Of a stretch of 64,000 bases of DNA, positions 25,446 to 34,916 are shown piece by piece. The position numbers were made by a program, and so were the translations under genes. Origin of the DNA: DASRBN01 sp035294305 (lineage in GTDB: Bacteria > Chloroflexota > Ktedonobacteria > Ktedonobacterales > Ktedonobacteraceae); the NCBI GenBank assembly GCA_035294305.1, contig DATGLD010000012.1, positions 1 to 64,000 on the forward strand, read 5' to 3'. Numbering within the stretch: position 1 is the stretch's first letter; each line of letters starts with the position of its first letter. Under the pieces are notes generated by a model. It was not told where the DNA came from and ran no database searches. It was given only the letters and a program-made list of their open reading frames with translations.

Positions 25446-25474
25446 TTGACAACAGCTTGTTATTCAGTTATTAT
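25446..25474 (+). promoter_or_regulatory. Sigma-A-type promoter for the ABC exporter operon
   Basis: A perfect TTGACA at 25446-25451 and TATTAT at 25469-25474 have the ideal 17-bp spacing. Initiation near 25481 gives a 48-nt leader to ATG 25529. The rest of the 301-bp spacer from 25228 holds nothing else that I recognise. Confidence 0.7.
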
Positions 25475-25528
25475 GTGCTATAGCAATTAGTTATATCCAT
25501 GAAAATATAGTATCAAGAAAGGGAAACA

Positions 25529-26368
25529 ATGCTTCCTGAACAGAATCAATCCATGATGGCAAAGCCGGTGCTGCAACAGCAAAATCCTTTTCAAGAGAAG
25601 ATATCGGCTGCCGTAGTAGCGCGTGACCTTGTGCGGGTGTTTGGGCAGAAGGTCGCGGTCAACCATCTCAATCTGACGGTACAGCGTGGTGAGTTTTTCG
25701 GCTTTCTGGGTCCAAATGGAGCCGGTAAATCCACCACCATCAAAATGCTGACCGGTCTTTTGCGGCCTACAAGTGGTTCCGCATATGTAGGTGGCATCGA
25801 CGTATGGAGTGATCCCATCCAGGCGCGTTCGCTGATGGGTGTCCTGCCAGAATATCTGAACCTGTACGAGCGCCTGACCGGGCGCGAATTTCTCACCTTC
25901 GCCGGGCATATGTACGGGGTGCCGGAAGCCGATATTCGCCTGCGTTCGGAAGAATTGCTGCAGGTGCTGACGCTCAATGACGATGCCGATAAGTTGATAG
26001 TCGATTACTCGGTCGGCATGCGCAAAAAGAGCGCGCTGGCCGCCGCGCTCATCCATCGCCCCCAGGTACTCTTTCTCGATGAGCCATTTGAGGGTATTGA
26101 TCCCGTCAGCTCGCGTGTCATTCGCGATATCCTGCACGACGCGACGCGCCATGGCACTACCATCTTCTTCTCCTCGCATATTATGGAAGTGGTGGAGCGC
26201 CTCTCCACGCGCGTTGGCATTATCAACCAGGGCACGCTGGTAGCCGAGGGCACGCTGCAAGAACTGCGCGACCGCGCACAGGAGGGCAAGGATGCGACCC
26301 TCGAAGACATTTTCCTGAATGTGATTGGCGCGCGCGAGGAAGCGCATAATCTAAGCTGGCTTGAATAA
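25529..26368 (+). CDS. ABC transporter ATP-binding protein
   Basis: The 279-residue protein has Walker A GPNGAGKST near 67, a Q-loop-like region, a divergent signature (YSVGMRKKSALAAALIH, replacing LSGGQ), Walker B LFLDEPFEG and the H-loop SSHIM. This is the pattern of CcmA/NatA-like ABC-2 exporter ATPases. An N-terminal extension of about 30 residues precedes the domain. AAAGGGAAACA sits before the ATG. The permease starts 55 bp downstream, so the pair is one exporter; its substrate is unknown. Confidence 0.88.
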   Translation: MLPEQNQSMMAKPVLQQQNPFQEKISAAVVARDLVRVFGQKVAVNHLNLTVQRGEFFGFLGPNGAGKSTTIKMLTGLLRPTSGSAYVGGIDVWSDPIQARSLMGVLPEYLNLYERLTGREFLTFAGHMYGVPEADIRLRSEELLQVLTLNDDADKLIVDYSVGMRKKSALAAALIHRPQVLFLDEPFEGIDPVSSRVIRDILHDATRHGTTIFFSSHIMEVVERLSTRVGIINQGTLVAEGTLQELRDRAQEGKDATLEDIFLNVIGAREEAHNLSWLE

Positions 26369-26423
26369 CCCGCCGGGTGGAGCATCAGAACTTCCGCCGT
26401 TTTCATGACTTGAGGAGAAATAT

Positions 26424-28097
26424 ATGGTCGTGCATGCCGATAAGCTGCGCTGGCTCTTCTGGCTGCGCTGGAAGGTTTTCACGCGAGGTTTCGTACGCAG
26501 CCCATGGAGCGCTGTTGGTTCCATTTTCCTGTTTCTATTCGTTTTGGGGTTCGCGGGCTCGATTGCTGTAGGCTCCTTCTTTGCCTATCGTCTCCTGCCT
26601 GCTCCTGCCAATACAGAACTGGTATTCATTGTCCTGACTGTGGTCTACTTCTTGTGGATCATCCTACCCCTATTGGAATATACCGTCAATGAGGGACTGG
26701 ATGTCTCCAAATTAGTACAATTCCCACTCACGCGGGCCGAATTGATGTCCAGTTTGCTGTTCTCGACCCTGCTTGATATTCCTACCATCGGCCTGATTCT
26801 TGTTTTTGCCGCCGTGGTCGCCGGTTGGGCCGTTTCCGTACCTGTAGGAATACTGGCTTTTGTCGCCATGCTGATCTTCTATGTGCAGGTAATCGGCATC
26901 AGCCAGCTGGTGCTGGCCGTCTTGATGCGCACCTTACAGAGCCGGCGTTTCCGCGACCTGAGCATCATCCTTATTGCCGTCTTCTCCTCGTCCTGTTACC
27001 TGATCCAGCAATTCGTGCTCGGTGGCACGCGGCTGCAACATTTTTATGAGAGCCTGAAAAGCGCCAGTTTCTCCCCTTTCCTGCAATGGTTGCCGCCGGG
27101 CATGGCGGCGCGCTCGATTCAACAGGCGGTCGCCGGCAACTGGGGCGCCAGCATCGCCGTCCTCGCTCTCTTGCTGGCCGTCACCGCAGTAGTATTGTAC
27201 CTCTGGCAGGTTGTGCTTGAAAGCAGCATCAGCACGCCTGAGGTTAGCGGCTCCGTGCGCAGGTATGCCCGTCGCCAGCATGCCCAGGCCTTGCCTGCCG
27301 GTGCTGAAATTGCCGGAACGAGCCTGTGGAGTCGATTGATATCTCCGCAGGTACGCGCTATCGCCACAAAAGATCTCAAATACTTCTGGCGCGACCCCCA
27401 GCTCAAGGTGGTAATGTTCCAGTCGCTAATCTACGTCGCCATCTTCATTCTGGGGCCATTGTTTAATCCCAACAGAGCTCGTTTCGGCGGTAGCGGCTAT
27501 ACGTTCTATATCGTCCCGTTGATTGTCTTCCTGTTCACGATAACGCTTTCGCTTAACTCCCTGGGCCTGGAGCGACAGAGCCTTACCACGCTATTCCTTT
27601 TTCCAGTCAAGCCGCAACGCATCCTGTGGGCAAAAAACCTGGCTGTGTTTATGCTGGGTTTAGGAGAACTGATTGTACTGATCATTCTGGCCGCATTGCT
27701 GTCGCGGGCCTGGAATCTTGTCTTGCCCGTGCTGGCCGTCGCGCTGGCGGGCATGGGCATCACCCTCGGCTGCGGCAACTTCACATCTGTTTACTTTCCA
27801 CAGTACGTGCGGCAGATGCAGCGCGGCTTTCGCGCTACCGGGCAATCGTCGCAGGGAGGATGCCTGCGCGGCATCGTATCGCTGCTCATGCTGGCGGTAA
27901 CTGCTGTCTTATTGATACCGGTCGGCGTGGCGTTGATCCTGCCTGTTCTTTTCCATGTCCAGTGGGTATGGGCCGTCTCGATCCCGTTGGCTCTCATCTA
28001 CGGCGTTGCTTTCCACCAGGTTGTCACGCGCCTGGTTGCTCCGCGCATCGTCGATAGGGCGCCAGAGATTCTGGCGGTTACAACCAGGGAACAATAA
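26424..28097 (+). CDS. ABC exporter permease subunit
   Basis: This 557-residue polytopic protein has about twelve to fourteen hydrophobic helices in two blocks, the second starting near residue 320 after a cytosolic loop with KDLKYFWRDPQLKVVMFQS. That loop motif is typical of large ABC-2 permeases, including the putative ABC exporter family. GAGGAGAAATAT precedes the ATG. It is paired with the ATPase just upstream. Substrate clues are absent. Confidence 0.8.
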   Translation: MVVHADKLRWLFWLRWKVFTRGFVRSPWSAVGSIFLFLFVLGFAGSIAVGSFFAYRLLPAPANTELVFIVLTVVYFLWIILPLLEYTVNEGLDVSKLVQFPLTRAELMSSLLFSTLLDIPTIGLILVFAAVVAGWAVSVPVGILAFVAMLIFYVQVIGISQLVLAVLMRTLQSRRFRDLSIILIAVFSSSCYLIQQFVLGGTRLQHFYESLKSASFSPFLQWLPPGMAARSIQQAVAGNWGASIAVLALLLAVTAVVLYLWQVVLESSISTPEVSGSVRRYARRQHAQALPAGAEIAGTSLWSRLISPQVRAIATKDLKYFWRDPQLKVVMFQSLIYVAIFILGPLFNPNRARFGGSGYTFYIVPLIVFLFTITLSLNSLGLERQSLTTLFLFPVKPQRILWAKNLAVFMLGLGELIVLIILAALLSRAWNLVLPVLAVALAGMGITLGCGNFTSVYFPQYVRQMQRGFRATGQSSQGGCLRGIVSLLMLAVTAVLLIPVGVALILPVLFHVQWVWAVSIPLALIYGVAFHQVVTRLVAPRIVDRAPEILAVTTREQ

Positions 28098-28103
28098 TCG
28101 TCC

Positions 28104-29279
28104 CTACTGCTTGGGCATCATATTCTTTTTATTTGATGAGCGCATATACCTCCATAGCAGGAAAAGGGGTAAAACGATCAGCGCGATTACCAGCGCATAG
28201 GCGCCGATTTCGATGATTGTTGACAATCGCTGGGCCTGCTGGGGGTTCGCGTTGCCGATGGCAGGCGGGTATAGCCCGGTAATGATGAAGTGTGGGTCGC
28301 CGCCAACATAGATGGTGTTGAAGATTTGCTTGCCGGGAATGTCCAGCATTGCCACGTTGCCGCCCTGTAATGCGATAAAGCCCAGTTGTCCATCGCTTGT
28401 GATGGCGATGGACTGGGGGGCAACGCCCAGGCGAATGGTATGTTCCGGTTCGCGTTGTGGGGTCGTCGTGCCGGGAGTGATCGGGCTTAGAACGTCAATG
28501 ATCTTGTGCTGCATATCCGGTACGTAGACTTCGCCCGTGATCGCGTCATAATCCATGGGGCCGAACTGGCCTCCGGTCAGCAGGGGAGGCAAGGGCTTGC
28601 GCGAGGCCAGGTCTATAGCATACACGCTACCACTGCGCGTCGTCACGTACACAAATTCACCTGCCGGGATGGTGACATATTGCGGGCCGCCCGGAATTGG
28701 AATGCTGGCGATCAGAAGGCTGTTGGTATAAACATTCATGGTGGTGGTCGTCGCTACCCAGAGCTGGTTGCCGTTCCCTCCCGAGATGCCGGAGCCAACG
28801 TAGGCGATTGCCATGCCATACACGTTGCCATTGGTAGTGATGGTTTTCTTTATGGCACAATTGGATGGGTCGATTTCTTTGATTGTGTTGGAACCATTGC
28901 CGGCTGCATAGAGGATATTGAGGCCTGCATCAAATGCTACCAGGCTGGGCTTCCCTGGCACATTTGCCGTACAAACCGCCTGCCCCGTTTTTGCCGCGAG
29001 CAAGGTAACACGTCCCAACGCGGGCTGCGCGATATAGAGAAAACGCCCATCCAGGCTTAAATAGACCATGGATGGGTCGCCTGGAACAGAAAAAGTATTG
29101 ACGACTTTTTGCTGCGCAATGTCGATGACGCTGATCCCTCTGGCTCCCCCTGCCACATACGCCAGGTTGGGCGCTCCTCCATCGGCATGGGCTTGCTGAG
29201 TGGCGGGGGAGAGCAAAAATAAGCACAGGAGAGCAGCGCCTATACCATATGTTTTTATATGATGCAAACTCATTATCAT
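28104..29279 (-). CDS. YncE-like beta-propeller anchored by a C-terminal membrane helix
   Basis: The protein has about 391 residues. A signal peptide (IGAALLCLFLLSPATQQAHA) is followed by a chain of roughly 40-residue repeats of the YncE/NHL type (YVAGGARGISVIDIAQQKVVNTF, FLYIAQPALGRVTLL, YAAGNGSNTIKEID). A C-terminal transmembrane helix (about 355-378) and a basic tail complete a type I topology. The propeller would face outward. I chose 29279 because GAAGG lies just before it; a frame starting at 29291 also exists. It is the last gene of the minus-strand cluster that includes the copper-type proteins. Confidence 0.75.
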   Translation of the reverse strand: MIMSLHHIKTYGIGAALLCLFLLSPATQQAHADGGAPNLAYVAGGARGISVIDIAQQKVVNTFSVPGDPSMVYLSLDGRFLYIAQPALGRVTLLAAKTGQAVCTANVPGKPSLVAFDAGLNILYAAGNGSNTIKEIDPSNCAIKKTITTNGNVYGMAIAYVGSGISGGNGNQLWVATTTTMNVYTNSLLIASIPIPGGPQYVTIPAGEFVYVTTRSGSVYAIDLASRKPLPPLLTGGQFGPMDYDAITGEVYVPDMQHKIIDVLSPITPGTTTPQREPEHTIRLGVAPQSIAITSDGQLGFIALQGGNVAMLDIPGKQIFNTIYVGGDPHFIITGLYPPAIGNANPQQAQRLSTIIEIGAYALVIALIVLPLFLLWRYMRSSNKKNMMPKQ

Positions 29280-29303
29280 GAAATCCTTCATCCCTCATAT
29301 TCA

Positions 29304-30455
29304 CTATGCCGGAGGCGTTAGTGAAGTCCACCCCTTGCTATTTGCGTCCAGGCGATACATTGCCGTCGGATAGGAAAGTGAGAGATACACTACTGAGGGA
29401 TTGGCCGGGTCGGCGGCCAGAACTGCCAGATTGCCATTGATATGCGGCAGCGGGCTCCAGGTGCGCCCTCCATCTTCGCTGCGGTAGACAGTCAGGCCGG
29501 TTTTGCCGTAAATGACCTGCGGCGAAGCAGGTGACACGGTTAGCGCGGCAATAGAAGCCTGGCTGTACATCAACTTGAACGTCTTGCCGCCATCCTGCGA
29601 CGCATAAACGCCCGCATCACCGGAGGCATAGATAGGGCTATGTGGTCCTGCCGTCGCTATGTCATCGATGCCGCCCTCGATATTTTTGAAAACCTGCCAG
29701 TGATTTCCGCCGTCTGTGCTGCGTGCCATGCCATCGCTGCCGTATACCAGCAGTTGACCGGGCGCGCCTGGGATGGGCAGAATACCAAAGATCGATCCAA
29801 AGGGCAGCGTACCGGTGCTGGAGAAGTGCTGGCCATTATCGAGGCTAACTTTCAATCCCAGTGCTCCCTGATCGAAAAGATAGATGTAAACCTCATTGGG
29901 ATTATCGTTACCAGCGGCCTCGGTGTAGATATAGCTAGAGGTAAGACTGGCCGTGGGTATCGAAAGCTGCCAGGTCCTGCCCTGGTCGTCGCTTGTATAG
30001 AGGCCCAATGTACCGGAGTGGGGAACGGTCGCAAGCTGTGTCAGGACATAGAGCCTGTTGGGATCGAGCGGGCTGTAAGTGAGCGCATAGGCCATCAAGC
30101 CGCCCATCGGTTGCCCCGGGCCTGCCGCCACTTGCTGCCAGGTTGCGCCGTTATCCTGGGAGCGAAAAATGCCGTAATGCGTTGCCAGCACCAGCACATG
30201 CCCTGGCAAGGCGATCAAAGAATGCACGTGATTGGCTGCTATTCCAAAACCATTGACCGGTGGAGGCGTTGCGGTTGCGCTGGATTGTGCCCCGTTGTCG
30301 CCTCCATTCCCGCTACAGCCAACCAGCAAAAGCGCGATCGCGATAAAGATGATAATGCGCGCATAACGATTAGTAAGGGCATATCCTTTTTCCACAGAAC
30401 TTATAAGGGCATGTCTTTGAATTCGCCCTGTAACCCTCAGGTGAAACTGTTCCAT
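29304..30455 (-). CDS. Lipoprotein with a YCF48/VPS10-like beta-propeller
   Basis: The protein has 383 residues. After an N-terminal region with a lipobox (IALLLVGCSGN, lipidated Cys predicted) it carries multiple Asp-box-like repeats: SQDNGATWQQV, SDDQGRTWQL, SLDNGQHFSS, STDGGNHWQV, SQDGGKTFKL and SEDGGRTWSPL. These are the S-x-D-x-G-x-x-W motifs of photosystem II stability factor and sialidase-type propellers. A close paralogue lies at 35422. A surface-attached propeller of unknown ligand is likely. The start is uncertain; ATG 30455 is chosen over TTG 30488. Confidence 0.78.
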   Translation of the reverse strand: MEQFHLRVTGRIQRHALISSVEKGYALTNRYARIIIFIAIALLLVGCSGNGGDNGAQSSATATPPPVNGFGIAANHVHSLIALPGHVLVLATHYGIFRSQDNGATWQQVAAGPGQPMGGLMAYALTYSPLDPNRLYVLTQLATVPHSGTLGLYTSDDQGRTWQLSIPTASLTSSYIYTEAAGNDNPNEVYIYLFDQGALGLKVSLDNGQHFSSTGTLPFGSIFGILPIPGAPGQLLVYGSDGMARSTDGGNHWQVFKNIEGGIDDIATAGPHSPIYASGDAGVYASQDGGKTFKLMYSQASIAALTVSPASPQVIYGKTGLTVYRSEDGGRTWSPLPHINGNLAVLAADPANPSVVYLSLSYPTAMYRLDANSKGWTSLTPPA

Positions 30456-30718
30456 AATTACACAGGTTACACCTTTCTCTCTGAACAATGAACTTCAAAA
30501 CCGCTCACTATATTACCATACCTAACGAATATTGACGCATCAAAATATCGCATCCCCAGGGCCTATCCCCATTACCCCATCTGGTCGTTAAAATTCATCA
30601 GGGGATGCAGTCTTGCATACTTCTGGATATCCCTGGTTGAGTCACTCTTTTCCAATTACAAACGTATTCTTTGAGTAAGCCAAGTTAGTAGGAAGTGATT
30701 GCGAGAAGGAGAAACCAT

Positions 30719-31108
30719 ATGTGGCCATTTGACCAGAACAAGCAAGAGATGTACCAGAAGTATGCTCAGGCCGCTCAGACAGGCAACTATAGCAACATTG
30801 ATCCGAATGAGGCGCGCCAGCAGGTACAGCAATTTGTGCAAAACGCCCCGCCCGATGCGCAGCAGCGGGTCTTCCAGGAGCATTTCGCGCAACTATCTCC
30901 GCAGCAGCGCGCGCAACTGGCTCAGGAATTTCCGCCCGAATATCGTGTCAATCCCAATGATCCCACCTCAATGGCTCAGGGGATGGCGCGCATGAGCCGC
31001 GAGCGTCCTGACGCGGCACAGCGTATCCTGAATCACCCCGTGCTGCTGGCGGCTTCTGTCGGGCTGGCCGCTATAGTGGCCAGGCATATGCTCGCACGAC
31101 GTCAATAA
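30719..31108 (+). CDS. Gln-rich small protein with a hydrophobic C-terminus
   Basis: The protein has 129 residues. Residues of about 1-90 are hydrophilic and Gln-rich (EARQQVQQFVQNAPPDAQQRV, LSPQQRAQLAQEF). The last 25 (HPVLLAASVGLAAIVARHML) could be a membrane anchor or amphipathic helix. No family is recognised. AAGGAGAAACC precedes ATG 30719; a frame starting at 30695 would lack this. It runs opposite to the flanking minus-strand cluster. Confidence 0.6.
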   Translation: MWPFDQNKQEMYQKYAQAAQTGNYSNIDPNEARQQVQQFVQNAPPDAQQRVFQEHFAQLSPQQRAQLAQEFPPEYRVNPNDPTSMAQGMARMSRERPDAAQRILNHPVLLAASVGLAAIVARHMLARRQ

Positions 31109-31180
31109 ACCGTTTGACAAAATAAGCCGGCCCCAGGAGGGTCGATAATGGAGTCTGACGAAATAATCTGACTGATGGGC

Positions 31181-31206
31181 GCGGGGGCCGATCAATCGGC
31201 CCCCGC
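31181..31206. repeat. GGGGCCGAT palindrome between convergent genes
   Basis: GCGGGGGCCGA at 31181-31191 pairs perfectly with TCGGCCCCCGC at 31196-31206 around TCAA. It lies between the converging 3' ends of the Gln-rich gene and the CopD-like gene. Related copies occur at 17664, 52711, 55258 and 62711. Confidence 0.8.
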
Positions 31207-31218
31207 GCGATTGTGGTG

Positions 31219-32826
31219 TCAATCTTGTGCGGTAAATTTGACCGTCGCCTCGTGCAATGAACCATCGGGCGTATGTATTATTATCCTCACCTGCCAGTTG
31301 CCCGGCATACTTAAATCGCCGCTGGCGCTGAACTGCCCTTTCCTACCGGGTTGTAGAGTAAGCGTATCGGTCCCCATGTCCATATCGAGCATGGTAGTGT
31401 CAAGTGAAACACCGACATTTGTGGCGGGCTGGCTCGTTACATTGTCAATAACCGTCGCTGTGAAGATGTTGGAGCCGAAGCGATCAGGGTTGATGTTCAG
31501 CGTGATAGTAAATTTCTTATCGGTCGTTTTCACGGTTTTATTGAACGGCGAATTTTTCGCAACTGGGGCCGCGGAGGTTGTAACAGGAGCAAGCGTACCG
31601 ACGAAGACGTTCATTAGCCCGGCACATATCAGCAGACCTACACCCAGCAGTGGCTGCCAGCGTAAGACCGATTTCAGCTGTTGAGTTTTCTTGGCGAGGC
31701 GTCCGTCGCGCAATCTCACCTGTTGAGCGAGCAATTGATTCTGGCGCGAAGATTTTCCGGCACTCGCCGCCGTCGTCGCCTGCTGTAACGTACTGCCTCG
31801 ATTTATCGTGTTTCTCTCTTCTGCTGCTGTCGCCTGTTCCGGTGGGGCTATCAACTGCGCTCCTACAGGAGATCCGGCAGCTTGCAGGTTTTTGAAGCGC
31901 TGCGTGGCATAGGCGTATTTCTTATACTCTTTTTTCAGGCGCGGGCTGAGCAGGCCGATCTGGATGGCGCTGGCTACAAGCAATAGACCCGTAAGCGCGA
32001 TATGGATAAGTAGCGCGCGTCCATAAGTAGTCGCCAGGAGTTGCTGCCCGGAACTCAGGTGGAATGTGGCGCTGAATGGGCCTGTGATCGCCATAATCAG
32101 CACTCCGGCAACGACCAGCGGCGTAGAATAGGGAATAATGGTTGCCAGTGAGCGTGACTGCTCAGCTGGGGTCTTGCGCCTGAGGACAGGCAGGTAAGTG
32201 GTCGCGATGTACATGATGCCACCGACCCAGAGCGCCGCCGCCAGCAGGTGCAGCCAGTCTATCACGACGGCAAAGACAAAGAGGGTTACTCTGACTCCCG
32301 TAGCAGGGCTTGACATAGACATGGCTACGAACAGTAGCGAACCCAGGAAAAAATTGACCAGGGAAAGCGCATTATTGGCGGCCCGCGAGCGCTGTTTGCG
32401 CACGACCATATAGATTGCCAGTAGTAATGCCACGACAATTACAATCTCGCCCATCGTCCAGTATGTGCCGAAACGCCCACTGCTAAGGGCATCTCCAAGC
32501 AGCGAAAAGGAGAATGCATCCGCCCAGTTTCCGCTCGCGATATTGACTCCCTGCCCGATCAGCACGCCGATATTAGCCAGCAGGAGTACGACGAGCGTGG
32601 GCAGCGAAAAACGTTGTTCGAAATATTGCTCCACCTCTTCATTGATGGCTCGTTCCTCGGCGTGTGTCTGCGATGCAAGCCCAAGCACGAAGTTCGACCA
32701 GAGTTGTGCTCCCATCCAGAAGATAGCGCCGAGTTCAACCAGTGTTATCATAATGAAGTTGAAAAATGTCGGGCCGTCGATTTGACCGGCATTCAGGGCG
32801 GCCAGCGCCTCAAAAAAATATCTCAT
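31219..32826 (-). CDS. CopD-family membrane protein fused to a C-terminal FixH/YtkA-like domain
   Basis: The protein has 535 residues. The first 300 contain about eight transmembrane helices with CopD-like segments (VVIDWLHLLAAALWVGGIMYI, the His-containing WLH near residue 185) and further helices with LIHIALTGLLL. A cytosolic Gln-rich linker and a ninth helix (about 395-415) follow. The C-terminal domain (about 430-535) has an immunoglobulin-like strand pattern with a Met-rich motif MLDMDMGTDTL, as in YtkA/FixH proteins that bind copper. A role in copper uptake or cuproprotein maturation is inferred. The two-component system next to it may control it. Confidence 0.78.
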   Translation of the reverse strand: MRYFFEALAALNAGQIDGPTFFNFIMITLVELGAIFWMGAQLWSNFVLGLASQTHAEERAINEEVEQYFEQRFSLPTLVVLLLANIGVLIGQGVNIASGNWADAFSFSLLGDALSSGRFGTYWTMGEIVIVVALLLAIYMVVRKQRSRAANNALSLVNFFLGSLLFVAMSMSSPATGVRVTLFVFAVVIDWLHLLAAALWVGGIMYIATTYLPVLRRKTPAEQSRSLATIIPYSTPLVVAGVLIMAITGPFSATFHLSSGQQLLATTYGRALLIHIALTGLLLVASAIQIGLLSPRLKKEYKKYAYATQRFKNLQAAGSPVGAQLIAPPEQATAAEERNTINRGSTLQQATTAASAGKSSRQNQLLAQQVRLRDGRLAKKTQQLKSVLRWQPLLGVGLLICAGLMNVFVGTLAPVTTSAAPVAKNSPFNKTVKTTDKKFTITLNINPDRFGSNIFTATVIDNVTSQPATNVGVSLDTTMLDMDMGTDTLTLQPGRKGQFSASGDLSMPGNWQVRIIIHTPDGSLHEATVKFTAQD

Positions 32827-32931
32827 CTATTTCATTCAAATCTTTTACTGTTACGTCACGGAACCCCAGTTTTTGACTGTCAGGTATATTGTCTTTCATC
32901 TTCATGAGAGCGTCAAGTTCTTTTTAACGGC

Positions 32932-33654
32932 TCAGGGGCCGGCTGGTATAAGTTTATGCCGGATGGCGAAGCGCACCAGGTGCGTTATATCGCGCAAGCC
33001 CAGCTTTTCCATGACATTGGCGCGGTGCGCCTGCACCGTCTTGATACTCAGCACCAGCCGGTCGGCAATTTCTTGATTGGTATGCCCTTCCGCTACCAGC
33101 TTTAGCACCTCTATTTCGCGCGGGGTCAGCGTTCGCAGTTCCTGAGCGAGGCCCGTTGCTCCGGCAGCTGCCGGCTCCATATTCTGGTCGTGTAGTCCCG
33201 CTGGAGATGAGGCAACATAGGCGCGAATGAGCACCCTGGCGAGTCCGGGGTACAGGAACGCATCCCCACGGGCCACAGTGGAAATGGCTATCTGCAGGTC
33301 GCCTGGAGCAGCCCTCTTGACCAGGTAGCCGGCCGCGCCCATCCGCAGCGCCTGCAAGAAATATTCCTCGCTTTCGTGCATAGTCAGAATCAGCACCTGC
33401 GTAGCGGGCTGCTCGCTGCGAATCTGCCGGCATGCCTCCAGGCCATCCATGTCGGGCATGCTGATATCCAGCACGATCACATCCGGTTGCAATTGTTGTG
33501 CCAGCGCTACTGCTTCTCGTCCGGTGCGTGCCTCACCGACGACCTGCAAATCTTTTTGCAGGCCGAGCAGCATTTTGAGTCCCTGGCGCAGGATGTCATG
33601 ATCATCGGCGAGCAGCACGCGAATTGGAGATTGAACCCCTGCTTCAGCGCTCAC
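32932..33654 (-). CDS. NarL/FixJ-family response regulator with LuxR-type HTH
   Basis: The 240-residue protein has a receiver domain (residues 11-128) with acidic pair DD, phosphoacceptor Asp in VIVLDISMPDMDG near 61, Thr in LILTMHES and Lys in GYLVKRA. The C-terminal HTH (about 172-235) has LTPREIEVLKLVAEGHTNQEIADRL and VKTVQAHRANVMEKL-type recognition. Its start lies inside the 3' end of the sensor kinase gene (11-bp overlap), so the two are translationally coupled. Targets are probably in the flanking envelope/copper cluster; this is inference. Confidence 0.93.
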   Translation of the reverse strand: MSAEAGVQSPIRVLLADDHDILRQGLKMLLGLQKDLQVVGEARTGREAVALAQQLQPDVIVLDISMPDMDGLEACRQIRSEQPATQVLILTMHESEEYFLQALRMGAAGYLVKRAAPGDLQIAISTVARGDAFLYPGLARVLIRAYVASSPAGLHDQNMEPAAAGATGLAQELRTLTPREIEVLKLVAEGHTNQEIADRLVLSIKTVQAHRANVMEKLGLRDITHLVRFAIRHKLIPAGP

Positions 33655-34729
33655 CCGTCCCTCCTTTCGCTTGTGTCACCGGCAGGGGTAGTATGACTTC
33701 AACCGTTGTTCCCTGGCCAGGCGCGGATCGTATCGTAATCGTGCCACCCAATAATGTCGCCCGTTCGCGCATGCCAGGTATTCCCAGCCCGGCATGTGAT
33801 GTAGAGGGGTCAAAGCCACAACCATCATCGCGAACTTGCAGGCAGATGTGCTGTTGCTCGCGCTCCAGCGTGATGCAGGCGTGCCGCGCGTGCGCATGCC
33901 GGGCTATATTCGTGAGGCATTCCTGGGTGATGCGGAACAAGGTCGTCCCATAGAGGCCCGAACTATCGCTCTCCTCCAGGATATGCTGCACATCATCCAG
34001 GCGCAGTTCTACAGGCAGGTGCAGCCGCTGGAGACTATCCTCAGCCAGCCAGCGAAACGCGGCATGTAATCCAAGATCGTCCAGCACGCCGGGCCTCAAT
34101 TGCTGCGCTAACGTGCGTATATTTTCCAGCGTATCCTGGGTCAGGTGGGATAGATTGTTCAGCCCGGTACGAAGCGATGCGCGCACCTCCTCCGTAATCG
34201 CGGAGTCCGGCAATGCCGCAAGCGACTGGTTGAGAATTTCCGCGTGGATAAGGAGCGCGGTAAGCGTCTGGCTGCTCTCGTCGTGCAGTTCGAGCGAGAG
34301 GCGGCGTCGTTCCTCTTCCTGCGCCTGTAGAATCAAGAGGGCCTGTTCGCGTCGTGTCGCTTCCAGTTGATCGAGCATGCTGTTGAATGCCTGGGCCAGT
34401 TCCGCGATCTCCGAATCGGTTGCCGTAATTTTTGCGCGCGCCTGCGTCTTGCCAGCGCTGATTGCGCGGATCGTTGCGAGGAGGCTGAAAAGTGGGCGAA
34501 AGCTGATACGCAGGAGCACTACGTTGATTGTTAAAGTGAGCAGAGTAGCCGCGACGATGAAGCTGGTATCGATCAGGTAATGATGCGCCTCCAGGCTGTG
34601 GCTGGTCACCCATAGACCCACCAGCGCCTCGCCAATCAGCATCAGGCTATTGGCCAGGATGACCTTCTCGAACAGAGAGAGTCGCAAACGCTGTAACTGT
34701 CTACTGCAAAAACGCCCAACTCGCGACAC
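33644..34729 (-). CDS. NarX-type sensor histidine kinase (HisKA_3)
   Basis: The 361-residue protein has two transmembrane helices, at about 20-40 and 53-73. A short extracytoplasmic loop of about ten residues separates them, so it has no real periplasmic sensor domain. A HAMP domain (about 75-125), a dimerisation helix with the HDESSQ phospho-His motif near 148, and an ATPase domain with DDGCGFDP and GLGIPGMRERA follow. It probably senses a membrane or protein-relayed signal and phosphorylates the coupled regulator downstream. Confidence 0.93.
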   Translation of the reverse strand: MSRVGRFCSRQLQRLRLSLFEKVILANSLMLIGEALVGLWVTSHSLEAHHYLIDTSFIVAATLLTLTINVVLLRISFRPLFSLLATIRAISAGKTQARAKITATDSEIAELAQAFNSMLDQLEATRREQALLILQAQEEERRRLSLELHDESSQTLTALLIHAEILNQSLAALPDSAITEEVRASLRTGLNNLSHLTQDTLENIRTLAQQLRPGVLDDLGLHAAFRWLAEDSLQRLHLPVELRLDDVQHILEESDSSGLYGTTLFRITQECLTNIARHAHARHACITLEREQQHICLQVRDDGCGFDPSTSHAGLGIPGMRERATLLGGTITIRSAPGQGTTVEVILPLPVTQAKGGTGER

Positions 34730-34760
34730 GTCGATGTCTCACTTCTTCGCTCTATGAAGG

Positions 34761-34808
34761 CCTGTCCCCATGTTCCTCGAAGGACAGGCACAAGGCGCTG
34801 TCCCTACA
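34761..34808. repeat. GGGACAG-family palindromic repeat
   Basis: CCTGTCC at 34761-34767 pairs with GGACAGG at 34782-34788, followed by a CGCTGTCCCTACA end at 34796-34808. It lies upstream of the sensor kinase gene in the 187-bp spacer before the FixH-like gene. Confidence 0.55.
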
Positions 34809-34916
34809 GGCTTGTTCTTGTTCGCTCTACTTTTAGGCCGCAAAGCCACCAGTAACTCGACATAACTATAGACCGGTTCTCCCCAAACGTCAAGCTTGAT
34901 GCTGCGCTTTGAGCCG

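Noticed and set aside
25487..26347. Minus-strand 286-residue frame opposite the ABC ATPase
   Set aside because: It is antisense to Walker A, Walker B and signature motifs that are unambiguous on the plus strand.
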